Assembly: GCA_009917455.1 (NCBI GenBank)
Contig: QZDS01000003.1
Span: 186,001 to 250,000, forward strand
Direction of reading: 5' to 3'
DNA length: 64,000 nucleotides
Source of the DNA: a bacterium 1xD8-48
GTDB taxonomy: Bacteria; Bacillota; Clostridia; Lachnospirales; Lachnospiraceae
Made by a program: the position numbers and the translations under genes. Position 1 is the first letter of the stretch. Each line of letters begins with the position of its first letter. The notes under the pieces were generated by a model. It ran no database searches. It saw nothing but the letters and a program-made list of their open reading frames with translations, and was not told the DNA's origin. Positions 50,923 to 59,720 of the stretch are shown here, piece by piece.

Positions 50923-51140
50923 AATAATTGTCGGGGCCAAATTTCAGGACACCGTTTTATAGCTGTTTTTGTTCTCCCGCAGTTCCCCAATAAAAAAACC
51001 GCTGCACCAGCAAAGGCCACAGCGGTAAAAACGGTTATGAAATTCAGCCCCTCTCCTTTCTTATTTTGGTTTTGGTTTATGGGATAGGGGTCTGCGGGAA
51101 TCTTCTGTTGCATGGTGGGCGCGCGTATCCTGCACCTCAT
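50889..51140 (-). CDS. Possible small membrane protein between virD4 and Maff2
   Basis: An 83-aa frame beginning MRCRIRAPTMQQKIPADPYP with GAGG 5 nt upstream, and one predicted helix (LNFITVFTAVAFAGAAVFLLGN). Its stop overlaps the Maff2 start by 34 nt, which fits coupling. Against it, an intrinsic terminator lies inside the helix codons, and the tail after it (CGRTKTAIKRCPEIWPRQLL) looks non-coding. I do not recognise the protein; it may be only a leader with an attenuator. Confidence 0.35.
   Translation of the reverse strand: MRCRIRAPTMQQKIPADPYPINQNQNKKGEGLNFITVFTAVAFAGAAVFLLGNCGRTKTAIKRCPEIWPRQLLWNFLQRQSTL
50992..51026 (-). terminator. Terminator or attenuator upstream of Maff2
   Basis: ACCGCTG / CAGCGGT with a 15-nt loop and seven T on the minus strand, 70 bp upstream of the Maff2 start. 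Confidence 0.75.
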
Positions 51141-51179
51141 TACTGCCTCACTTCCTTTCATTTTTCTTTCAGCCCATAT

Positions 51180-51211
51180 AAAAATGCCGCCGAAAAATGA
51201 TTCAGGCGGCA
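51180..51211 (-). terminator. Terminator at the end of virD4
   Basis: TGCCGCC / GGCGGCA with a 13-nt loop and TTTTT on the minus strand; the virD4 stop codon (51202) lies inside the hairpin. Confidence 0.75.
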
Positions 51212-52983
51212 GGACTGCCAGGGTCAGCCGGTGCTTCCAGTTCACACACCTCAAATTTGTCCTCCGGCTTCACTTTCAGCCGGCGTTTTACGAATTTCGC
51301 CACATCAAATGTATTTTTCGGGTCGGCATCTGACAGGTACTTGTACTGCGGGTGCTTTGTGATGTCAAATTTATCCGAGAAAAACGGACGTACCCCCTGC
51401 ACCTGCAAGATACATTTGCCGCCGTCCATAACGGCAAGTTCATCCGGCGTCATCAGTTCCTTTCCGAGTTTCTGGTAATTCAGCCCATAGCTGCGCTGGC
51501 TCCCCCGCGTATCGGACGTGTTAAACGTGTCTATGGTCTCCTTTCCGAGCATGGCTGAAATCTCCTTTAACGTGCTTTGTTCTTTGCCGCCCAGAAAAAG
51601 GACACAGGAGCAGTTACCGATAATAGTCTCCGCATGGTCTTTATAGACTGCTTTTAACTGGCTCTGGGTCTGGACGATCACATGGGCAGATATTTCCCGG
51701 CTCCTGATCACCGAAATCAGGTGTTCAAAGTTCGGGATTTTCTGGTTCGCAAATTCATCCAGCAGGCAGGTGACATGTGTTTTTAACGCACCGCCATTTT
51801 CCAGTGCCTTGTCACAGAGGGTATTGAACATCTGTGTATAGACCATAGATGCAATGAAATTGAATGTCGTATCCGTATCGGACACGATACAGAACAGGGC
51901 CGTCTTACGGTCTCCTAATTTATCCAGTTCCAGCTCATCGTCCATCATCATATCCCGGACTTCCTTAATGTCAAACGGTGCCATCCGTGCGCCACAGCTA
52001 ATAAGTATGCTTTTCGCCGTCTTGCCCGCCGCCATTTTGTATTTTTTATACTGGCGGACAGCAAAATGCTCCGGGTCGCGCTGTTCCAGGCGGTCAAACA
52101 TCATATCCACCGCATTTTTAAAGGTTTCATCCTCCTCCCGGACTTCGGAAGCGTTCAGCATCTCCAGCAGGGTGTTTATGTTTTTCTCATCCTCCGGGGC
52201 TTCGTACCAGATATAGGCGATCAATGCCTGGTAATACAACGCTTCCGCTTTTGCCCAGAAATCTTCCCCGCCCTTGCTGTCCTCCCCTTTCGTATTTTCC
52301 ATGATGCAGTTGACCAGCTTTAAAATGTCATTTTCAGACCGGATATAACGGAATGGATTGTATTTCATGGATTCCTTGAAGTTTATGGTATTGAGTATTT
52401 TTATCTCATATCCGCCGCGCTGAAGCATCTTTCCACATTCCAAAACGACGGTGCCTTTCGGATCAGTGACAACATAGCTTGCGTTCATCTGCATCAGGTT
52501 CGGCTTCACATGGAATCGGGTCTTGCCGGAGCCGGAACCGCCGATAATCAGTACGTTTTTATTGATGTTATATTTTGGTATCTTATTTCTCCCAAGCATG
52601 ATCCGCTCCGTCTGCGTTAAGAGGATGTTGTCCGGGAATTTAGGGTCGATAAAAGGCTTTATGTCCTCCTGTGTCCCCCACCTTGCACTGCCATACTCTA
52701 CGCCATGACGGTATTTCTTTGCGTTCTTCCCTTTAAAGTACACCACTGCACGGACTGCCGCCGCGCCTGCCACGCCGATCAACAGGTCGCGGGGATGGAA
52801 ACCCGGCAATGGGTTTTCAGTGATCGTTGCCCCCAGGTCGGACACCGCCGCCATCATCTTTGTCACCGCATCCGCGCCTGCACTGAGCCGGTAGCCCTCC
52901 GCGATCTTAGAGAAAAACCAGAACATCATCACATAGGGGAGGTTTGGGACAACATATTTTTTTATATCAATACTGCCTTTCAA
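51202..52983 (-). CDS. virD4: VirD4-type coupling ATPase
   Basis: A 593-aa coupling protein that brings the relaxosome to the transfer channel. Two N-terminal helices (about 10-30 and 65-83), Walker A LIIGGSGSGKTRFHVKPN (148-155), KGTVV-type and YNPFRYIRSENDILKLVNCI segments, Walker B HVTCLLDEFANQ (near 400), and a C-terminal domain ending GVRPFFSDKFDITKHPQYKYL. The start overlaps the stop of pcfB by 4 nt, the usual order in Gram-positive elements. Length is normal for the family. Confidence 0.95.
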   Translation of the reverse strand: MKGSIDIKKYVVPNLPYVMMFWFFSKIAEGYRLSAGADAVTKMMAAVSDLGATITENPLPGFHPRDLLIGVAGAAAVRAVVYFKGKNAKKYRHGVEYGSARWGTQEDIKPFIDPKFPDNILLTQTERIMLGRNKIPKYNINKNVLIIGGSGSGKTRFHVKPNLMQMNASYVVTDPKGTVVLECGKMLQRGGYEIKILNTINFKESMKYNPFRYIRSENDILKLVNCIMENTKGEDSKGGEDFWAKAEALYYQALIAYIWYEAPEDEKNINTLLEMLNASEVREEDETFKNAVDMMFDRLEQRDPEHFAVRQYKKYKMAAGKTAKSILISCGARMAPFDIKEVRDMMMDDELELDKLGDRKTALFCIVSDTDTTFNFIASMVYTQMFNTLCDKALENGGALKTHVTCLLDEFANQKIPNFEHLISVIRSREISAHVIVQTQSQLKAVYKDHAETIIGNCSCVLFLGGKEQSTLKEISAMLGKETIDTFNTSDTRGSQRSYGLNYQKLGKELMTPDELAVMDGGKCILQVQGVRPFFSDKFDITKHPQYKYLSDADPKNTFDVAKFVKRRLKVKPEDKFEVCELEAPADPGSPAA

Positions 52984-53450
52984 TGCTCAATCCCTCCTTT
53001 CCCGCGGTGTTTCTCTCTGTCTGCGGACTGCCTGCTGACAAGTTCCTTAAAGTGGGAAAGCTGCTTCTTCAGCGAAGGCTTCCCCCTCTGCCGGTTTAAT
53101 GTTTTTGCAGTATATTCCGCAAACGCGGCATTTAAGGCGTCCGCATCACGGGCCTTGAAAAACACAAGGTATTTTCCCTGTGACGGGTCTTTTTTCAGCG
53201 CAAAGTCCACGCCGTACTTTCTTGCGACACGCTCAAAAGATTTGATATTCTTATCTGTGATCTCAATGTTCTGTACGCCGCCGCCCTGCTCCACAAGGCT
53301 TTTTACGCTCTGTTTCCCGTGCTGCGGCTCATTTGCCTGCCTCTGGTACTGGCGTATTGCCCATCTCAAAAGGTCTGCCGTCAGCTTCCCGCCGTTTTTT
53401 CCCACCCGTATCACAAGCGCGACGGATTTATCCCTGACTTCATCCTGCAT
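52980..53450 (-). CDS. pcfB: PcfB family (DUF3801) protein
   Basis: A 156-aa soluble protein with the PcfB-like core (SVALVIRVGKNGGKLTADLLRWAIRQYQ ... SLVEQGGGVQNIEITDKNIKSFERVARKYGVDFALKKD). In pCF10 the homologue is needed for transfer next to the PcfC coupling protein, consistent with virD4 following here. The tail has GKPSLKKQLSHFKELV, an instance of the KPSxxxxL motif found in other proteins of this element. Confidence 0.9.
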   Translation of the reverse strand: MQDEVRDKSVALVIRVGKNGGKLTADLLRWAIRQYQRQANEPQHGKQSVKSLVEQGGGVQNIEITDKNIKSFERVARKYGVDFALKKDPSQGKYLVFFKARDADALNAAFAEYTAKTLNRQRGKPSLKKQLSHFKELVSRQSADREKHRGKGGIEH

Positions 53451-53468
53451 CCGATAACCTCCCTTCTT

Positions 53469-54257
53469 CTAATTTTCCGTCAGCTTCCCATGCACCACAT
53501 AGCGGGCATTTTCAAAGGAATAGGCACAGGTGGAGAGCGTCACGATATGGTCGTCCCCGTTCACCCTGACCTCCGAAGAAAAATCCGATCTTTCTTTTAT
53601 GCGCACAAGCCATGCGGCAAAATCCTCACCGGAAGCAAAACGCAGGGTATAAGCGTCTGAATCCACCGCCGCCGTATACCCCGCAAACAGTTCCAGCCGG
53701 TAGTCCTTTTCCTCCGTAACCAGATACATCACCGGATGGGCCTCATAATATTCCTGCTCTGCATAGGAAACCAGACAGGCAAACATTTTCCCGCTCGCCA
53801 TGTGGTGCCCGTAGATCAGTGTATTTTCGTCAGACAGGCCGCTCCGGTTCCCACAGTCCATGAACAGACAGCCGTTCCGGTTCTCGCTCCCGTCCGCCAG
53901 ATGGGACAGGTAATAGGAATTGTCCTGTCCCTGCACCACCGGATAGCTTACCACTGTATCCGGGCAGTAAAGCCAGCCCACAAGATCAGGGCTGGCTTCC
54001 TTCAAAGCAGCAAAATCAATATCCAGGATACGCGGCGCATCCTCCGGCATATCCCCGTCCGGTGCAGGTGTTCCCGGCATGGCAGGCTCCCCCGTTTCTT
54101 CACAGGGCATCACATACTGCGCCATCTTCCCGTATGCCCTCTCACTGTCCGCATCCTGCCTCCATGTGTCATAAATACGTAGGCTAAACAAAGCGGCCAC
54201 ACCCATGCACACCACCGCCAATAATGCCGGAAAACAGACCGAAAATGCCTTATTCAT
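53469..54257 (-). CDS. srtB: Class B sortase
   Basis: A 262-aa transpeptidase: N-terminal membrane helix (MNKAFSVCFPALLAVVCMGV...), sortase barrel with YPVVQGQDNSYYLSH, catalytic His in LIYGHHMASGKMF, Cys in VTLSTCAYS and Arg in ENARYVVHGKL. TLSTC and the insertion before it are class B features. The start at 54257 overlaps the adhesin stop (54250), so it is coupled to the large VPKTG protein, its obvious substrate. It is separate from the IPKTG/sortase pair at 32341-33810. Confidence 0.92.
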   Translation of the reverse strand: MNKAFSVCFPALLAVVCMGVAALFSLRIYDTWRQDADSERAYGKMAQYVMPCEETGEPAMPGTPAPDGDMPEDAPRILDIDFAALKEASPDLVGWLYCPDTVVSYPVVQGQDNSYYLSHLADGSENRNGCLFMDCGNRSGLSDENTLIYGHHMASGKMFACLVSYAEQEYYEAHPVMYLVTEEKDYRLELFAGYTAAVDSDAYTLRFASGEDFAAWLVRIKERSDFSSEVRVNGDDHIVTLSTCAYSFENARYVVHGKLTEN

Positions 54258-57200
54258 CTCTGCTGTCTTTCTTCCGCACTTTATAAACTGCATACCCGGC
54301 AGATACGCCCCCTGCAATCAGCGCAAGGACAGCGATCACCGCCCACAGTCCAATGTTGGAATCGTCGCCGGTCTTTGGTACATTCGCAGACATAGATGCC
54401 TGCCCTGATTTTGAAGATGTCTTCCCGGCAGTGCCCGATTTTCCCGAAGCGTCGGATATCCCTGTCTTTTCCGCGCTGCTCCCGGTGGAATCTTTCTTTG
54501 AAGAAACCTCCTCGTCCGAATTTCCTCCTGCCGCCTCGTTTTTGTTGGAGTTATCCACGTTTACTACCACGCTGCTTTTATTTTCCGGCAGGCTGTCGAT
54601 CAGCCCCTTTATATCGTCCAGAAGGGTGTCCGGCTTTTCCACATAAGTCCTCACACGGTTGCTTGTGAGCGTCACATCATTTCCTGAAACGCTGGCTACA
54701 TTCTGGATGCAGTCCCCTTCCGCTTCTTTCAGTGCCTGCGCCAGAAAAGTTACAGTCTGGGATTCCCCGCCTGCAAGTGTGACCGTCCATGTGACAGTCC
54801 CATTCTCACAGGAGCCGCCGTTTCCCGCAGACACAAAGCTGCATCCTTCCGGCACTTCATCCGTGATAAGGAAAGTCCGTTCCTCCACTGCCGTATTTTT
54901 CACAGTGATCTGGTATTGCAGGTTAGTTCCGCTCTTTACCGTCTCCCCGTTCAAATCCTTTTTCCCGTTCTCACTCTTTACAGCCTTTACCAATTCCTCC
55001 AGTACATAATTGATGACCTGGTTGGTTGTGGCTGTTTTGGACTGTCCTGTTTCCCTGTCGCTGACCGTAACCGCGGCATTGTTCGCAAAGGCTTCACCAG
55101 ACAGCTCTGTGCCGGCTTTTACACGGACGGTGACAAACCCTTCCGTATCCGGCTCCACGTCAAAGCACCAGCGCACGTTATCGCCTTTCACAATGCTGTA
55201 TACCCTGCCGTCGTCAGAAGCGTCCACAAAGGACACACCAGCGGGAAGAATATCATTGATCTCTATGCTGCGGACTGTATAGCTGTCATTTTTATAGGTG
55301 ATCTTGTAGGCCACAATATCCCCCACAGCCACGTTCTCACCGTTTATATCCCTGCCATCCGCATCCAGTACATATTTTGCAGGCACATAATTTCTGGTAT
55401 GTTCGTCCTTTTTATCACCGTTCTCCGCTTCCGTGCCGATGTGGGCCTCATCCATATCCACATAAGCCTGATTTTCAACCGTCTTTCCGGTTGCGGAATC
55501 CAGGACTTTCACCTCCACTGATACCGTCCCTTCCTCATGCGCCCCGGTCTCCATTGACCACCTGACCGTATGGGTGTCTTTATCATACACGCCGCCGTCA
55601 CTTGCAGTGACAAAACCCACATCTTCGGGCAGCGCATCCGTAATCACCGCTGTCTTTCCATAATCTGAGGGATTCTTATAGGAAACAGTATATATGATGT
55701 TCTCCCCGATCTGCACCGGGTAGGTGTTGATGGACGGCTCCCCAAGTTTGGAAAATACGTCTTTTTCAGGGGTCGGGATAACCGGCGTCTCCACCTCGTT
55801 TGTCTCTTTCCGGGCAAAATCCACCGATACCACGGCACGGTTTTTCAGAATGGTGTCCTCCGCCTCTTTCAATATCTTTACCTTTACCGATACGGTTTCC
55901 TGCGTATTCTCTTTCACATCCACTTTCCATGTAACCGTATGGGTGCCTGTCTCATAGCTGCCCTCATGGTCTGCCGAGACAAATTCCACATTTTCCGGAA
56001 GCGCATCTGTAACGGTAAATTCACGCCCGTCATCAGCGGGATTCTGGAACGTGATCCGGTATTCCAGAATGTCCCCGGCCTGTTTTACAGTCTGTATGCT
56101 GTTCCCTTCTCCATCTGCCCCTATATCGTGGCCATCTACGCACAAGACCGCCTTGAAAGGCTTATCCAGCACATAGACCGGCGTTTTTTCATCCAGCACG
56201 GAATCAGAGGAAATGGAAACCTTCTGCGTCCAGTCAACAAAGACCTCCGCCTGGTTATATATTTTCGTATATTCCGTATCAAAGGACGGCACAAAAGCAT
56301 CAAAGGAGACTGTCTTTTCCTCCCCTGCCGCCAGTGTCATCTTCCATGTGATCGTCCTGCCGTCCACTGTGCCGCCGTCTGAAACTGTCCCCTCTGCCAC
56401 GGAAACCTCCGCAGGGATTTCATCTGTTACGGTAAATACTTTTTCTTCCTCTGCCGGGTTTCGGAAAGTTATGGTATATGTGACTGTTTCCTCCCCGTTT
56501 ATCACTTTGTTGGTAACATCCTCCCCTTCCGTATTCCAAACGGATTTTACCGGGTCTTCCAGAACAGGGGAGTTTGTCACGTCAGACAGGGGCACATCCT
56601 TTTCCGAACTGTCCGGGATCGCCTTAAAACATACGGTTCCCGTATTTTTCAGGACTTCCCCCTGGGCCGCGGCTTCCACCTTGCAGTCAAAGGACACTGC
56701 ACCTCTGCCATAGGCAACCACTGTTCCCTTCCATGACACGGTATGGGCTTCGGCATCATATACACCGCCGTTTCCGATGGAATCTGCTATCACTTCCATC
56801 CCCACAGGCACCCTGTCCGTAATCTCTACGGTCCGCGCTGCCCCGGTAGGGTTCTCAAAGCTGATGGTGTATGTCACTGTATCGCCGTCCCTGATAACTG
56901 CCCTGTCTATCACCTGCCCGTCACTGTAATTATCCAGACAGCCGCTGTCTTTTATCGTTACTTCCTTATCCATAGAGGGCTTCACATAGGACACGACGAT
57001 CTTATGGTTCTGCGTCACATCGCTGAACGTATAGAAGGAGGGGTATTCTGTAATATCCACTTTCTTCCCGTCCACCGTAACGGTATCAAGCAGATACCCC
57101 TCATCCGGCTCATAACGGACAATGCGGTCATGGTGGAATTTCACGCGGTCATCCACCTTGATATCCTCCTCACCCTTTACCGTTTCATTCCCGTCCGCGT

Positions 57201-59049
57201 CATAAATACCGATCCTGCCGCCTGTGACCTGCGCCTCCACTGTCCGGTATGGGGAAGCCGCTTTTACCTCGTTGCTTTCCACTGCCATGCTGTTAAAATA
57301 CACTTTACAGCTATTATAAAAATAGTCATCCTCCGCTGTGCCGTTCACCGTTGTATTGATAACAAGCGTATATGTCTCCCCCTGATAAGCCATAGAACTG
57401 GCCAGATAGGAAGAAGAAAAGGTATATGTCACCTTATGGCTGTCCTTATCATAAGAAACCGTCCCGGCATTCAGCTTATTTCCCGCCGCATCCTCCAGCC
57501 ATGCGGACACATAATCGACCTCTGCCGGAAGTTTGTCAACAAACTTCAGCGCCGAATATTTGCTGACTGTCTCCACGCCCAGCGTATGCACTTTCTGGCT
57601 GACACGGTAAGTGATCTCCTGTCCTTCTTCTGTTTCTTCCAGAAATGTCACGCCGTTTTCCGTCTTATAAGGGTTTTCCGGCCTGGGGATTGCTATGGAC
57701 GCGGAACTCGGAGAAATCCAGTACCCCGTATGGGTGTTGCACCCAAGATAAAAGGTATTCCCCGTCGCATACAGCGGTATGGAAACACTGTTTTTATAAA
57801 AAGTGGAACCGCCCAGATAGTCTGTAAAGTTATTGTTGCTGCCCCTGAAAGAAGGCACGCCGCTCACCCTTGTAACGGCTACATTGGTTGCACTTGCCGT
57901 ATATCCGGTGGTGGTGCCGCTCAGGGGAGAAGCATATTCGCCGGTGTTCAGGCTGTTGAAGGTCATAAAAGAATTTCCGTCAAAGCGTATGGTCTCCTGC
58001 GTATCCACATAGAAATAATCCACTTTGACCTGCGCCCTTGATGCGCTCTCATTGCCTATGAACCACCACCCGTTATAAAAACTGGTCTCACAGTAATAGA
58101 GCGCCGAAAGGGAGCCTAATTCTGTAAATGTAACCCTTGCCCCTACCGCCTTATCGTTGTATGTACCGATATTGGCATAGGTGATCTGAACCACACTGGA
58201 ATTTCTCAGGTTCGTGAACTGGGCCGTGCTTGCCCCTGTGTCCGCACCTCCGTATGAGGCTTTCCCCCAGGAAGCCCCTGACACGCTGTAACTGGAGGTG
58301 GTATTCTGCCGCCTGATCTTGAGGCCGTTGCCCTCCGTAAACTGCCCCAGGTCGATCTTTGAGATTTCCAGCGAAGCCGGGACTGAAGGGGAGGTATCAG
58401 GATAATAAATCTCAATCTCCTCCTGAAGAAGCGTCACATAAAACTGCTTCTTCATCGTGGAATCCGTCCCTTCCGCACGGTAGGTCACTTCATAGGTGAT
58501 ACGGTCTTTCAGGGAATCATAGGCAATACATACCCCCTGCCTGCCGTCCTCGATCAGCCTGATCTCCTCCGGTTCCCCGCTCACACGGCCTGCCTGCTCC
58601 ACAAGGACATCCACCTCGTCCCCGTCAACCGTCGCCTGTATGCCGAATACTTCCGGGTCAACGGACATGCCAATGCTGCCGTATTCCACAAACATCTCTA
58701 CCGGGGATTTCAGGGAATCCACTTCTGCGCCATCCTCATACCAGACCACAGCCGCAGGCGTCTCCGGTTCTGTCCCCGTTTCTCCCTCTGTACCGCCTTC
58801 CGGCGTTTCTTCCTGCCCGGAACCGGAGCCGGTATCTTCATCCCATACCTCTGTCCCTGCCCCTTCTGTCTCCGTCCCCTCATTCTCCGCACTGTCAGCG
58901 GGCTGTATATCTTCCGTACCCGCCGCGCCCATCTCCGCCGCATATACGGATATTCCCCCGATGCCGCCGGAGCCAATGAGCGTTGCTGCTGCCACCGCCG
59001 CCGCAAGCAGGCGGGGCAGGAATTTACTCAGTCTCTTTTTTTGTGCCAT
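54250..59049 (-). CDS. Large repeat adhesin with VPKTG wall anchor
   Basis: A 1599-aa surface protein. Signal peptide (ending about residue 35, ISVYA), acidic Glu/Thr/Gly-rich stretch, a beta-rich N-terminal region, then about six tandem DUF11/isopeptide-type repeats of roughly 120-130 aa, each with a xVxYTITFxNP...VTDxxPxxVxFVSA...GGxYDxxTHTVxW pattern. The C-terminus has a Ser/Lys stalk, VPKTGDDSN, a hydrophobic helix and KVRKKDSRDE. The start at 59049 has AAAGGAG. It likely mediates cell contact for conjugation or host adhesion, anchored by the adjacent class B sortase. A terminator hairpin sits 22 bp upstream of the start. Confidence 0.9.
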   Translation of the reverse strand: MAQKKRLSKFLPRLLAAAVAAATLIGSGGIGGISVYAAEMGAAGTEDIQPADSAENEGTETEGAGTEVWDEDTGSGSGQEETPEGGTEGETGTEPETPAAVVWYEDGAEVDSLKSPVEMFVEYGSIGMSVDPEVFGIQATVDGDEVDVLVEQAGRVSGEPEEIRLIEDGRQGVCIAYDSLKDRITYEVTYRAEGTDSTMKKQFYVTLLQEEIEIYYPDTSPSVPASLEISKIDLGQFTEGNGLKIRRQNTTSSYSVSGASWGKASYGGADTGASTAQFTNLRNSSVVQITYANIGTYNDKAVGARVTFTELGSLSALYYCETSFYNGWWFIGNESASRAQVKVDYFYVDTQETIRFDGNSFMTFNSLNTGEYASPLSGTTTGYTASATNVAVTRVSGVPSFRGSNNNFTDYLGGSTFYKNSVSIPLYATGNTFYLGCNTHTGYWISPSSASIAIPRPENPYKTENGVTFLEETEEGQEITYRVSQKVHTLGVETVSKYSALKFVDKLPAEVDYVSAWLEDAAGNKLNAGTVSYDKDSHKVTYTFSSSYLASSMAYQGETYTLVINTTVNGTAEDDYFYNSCKVYFNSMAVESNEVKAASPYRTVEAQVTGGRIGIYDADGNETVKGEEDIKVDDRVKFHHDRIVRYEPDEGYLLDTVTVDGKKVDITEYPSFYTFSDVTQNHKIVVSYVKPSMDKEVTIKDSGCLDNYSDGQVIDRAVIRDGDTVTYTISFENPTGAARTVEITDRVPVGMEVIADSIGNGGVYDAEAHTVSWKGTVVAYGRGAVSFDCKVEAAAQGEVLKNTGTVCFKAIPDSSEKDVPLSDVTNSPVLEDPVKSVWNTEGEDVTNKVINGEETVTYTITFRNPAEEEKVFTVTDEIPAEVSVAEGTVSDGGTVDGRTITWKMTLAAGEEKTVSFDAFVPSFDTEYTKIYNQAEVFVDWTQKVSISSDSVLDEKTPVYVLDKPFKAVLCVDGHDIGADGEGNSIQTVKQAGDILEYRITFQNPADDGREFTVTDALPENVEFVSADHEGSYETGTHTVTWKVDVKENTQETVSVKVKILKEAEDTILKNRAVVSVDFARKETNEVETPVIPTPEKDVFSKLGEPSINTYPVQIGENIIYTVSYKNPSDYGKTAVITDALPEDVGFVTASDGGVYDKDTHTVRWSMETGAHEEGTVSVEVKVLDSATGKTVENQAYVDMDEAHIGTEAENGDKKDEHTRNYVPAKYVLDADGRDINGENVAVGDIVAYKITYKNDSYTVRSIEINDILPAGVSFVDASDDGRVYSIVKGDNVRWCFDVEPDTEGFVTVRVKAGTELSGEAFANNAAVTVSDRETGQSKTATTNQVINYVLEELVKAVKSENGKKDLNGETVKSGTNLQYQITVKNTAVEERTFLITDEVPEGCSFVSAGNGGSCENGTVTWTVTLAGGESQTVTFLAQALKEAEGDCIQNVASVSGNDVTLTSNRVRTYVEKPDTLLDDIKGLIDSLPENKSSVVVNVDNSNKNEAAGGNSDEEVSSKKDSTGSSAEKTGISDASGKSGTAGKTSSKSGQASMSANVPKTGDDSNIGLWAVIAVLALIAGGVSAGYAVYKVRKKDSRDE

Positions 59050-59070
59050 AAATTCTCCTTTCTGGATCAC

Positions 59071-59099
59071 AAAAGCCGGCACCCTTATCTGATACCGGC
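59071..59099 (-). terminator. Terminator-like hairpin in the adhesin leader
   Basis: GCCGG / CCGGC stem with a 15-nt loop and TTTTG on the minus strand, 22 bp upstream of the adhesin start. The T-run is short. Confidence 0.55.
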
Positions 59100-59162
59100 C
59101 CTTTTTCTGCACCTTTCTTTTTTCCGTCACAGGATGCTTCCGCATCTGTGCTTTTTACCGCA

Positions 59163-59624
59163 TCAGACGGCCATGCCCTGTGCCTGCCCACCCCACTTTG
59201 TCAGGACGACAGTTTCACCGTTCCCCAGAGTGTCCCACAGACTGTAAACCTTGTCTGCCATATCATCCGGGTCTGCATATACCTCGCTGCCCACCATCAT
59301 AAACTCCCCCGGCCTTGCAAAAAGTTCCTGAAATGCTTTCTGCTGTCCAGGGTTAAGGGAAGCGAACAGGCAGCCTTCCTCCGGTATGCCGCACAGAAGG
59401 AATGTGCCGCTCACCACCCCTTTCCCTCCCGGTATACAGCGGTTAGGGGCAAGCCCGCCTGCATCCTCCCTGCTGATCATCAGTACCCTCTGCGGCAGGA
59501 AGCACCCCACCTGTGCCGTGCCCCCTAACGCTGCCTCCACAGCTTCCAGCGTGTTGTCAGGCAGGGCGGCGGGACGGGGAGCTTTCCCCGGCTCCACAAT
59601 CAGAATGTCCATGCTTTGCTTCAT
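59163..59624 (-). CDS. DUF3846 domain protein
   Basis: A 153-aa protein beginning MKQSMDILIVEPGKAPRPAA and containing the DUF3846-like pattern (VEAALGGTAQVGCFLPQRVLMISREDAGGLAPNRCIPGG...VSGTFLLCG), a family common on ICEs and phages without known role. The start has AAAGGAGGA. The C-terminal part (KVYSLWDTLGNGETVVL) is less familiar. No membrane helix. It precedes the adhesin in the operon. Confidence 0.85.
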   Translation of the reverse strand: MKQSMDILIVEPGKAPRPAALPDNTLEAVEAALGGTAQVGCFLPQRVLMISREDAGGLAPNRCIPGGKGVVSGTFLLCGIPEEGCLFASLNPGQQKAFQELFARPGEFMMVGSEVYADPDDMADKVYSLWDTLGNGETVVLTKWGGQAQGMAV

Positions 59625-59720
59625 GTTTTGTTGTCCTCCTTTTAATTTTTTGTCTATGTGCAGCCCATGAAGGGCGTCACAGCAATGAAAGAATTACCAG
59701 CGGAAAAGAAAAACCAAAGA

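Noticed and set aside
50993..51254. Longer version of the 83-aa frame, starting at 51254
   Set aside because: The extra N-terminal part lies within the virD4 3' end and terminator; only the shorter frame has a ribosome site.
56743..58041. 432-aa plus-strand frame opposite the adhesin
   Set aside because: Antisense of the repeat adhesin; His/Ile-rich composition without domains.
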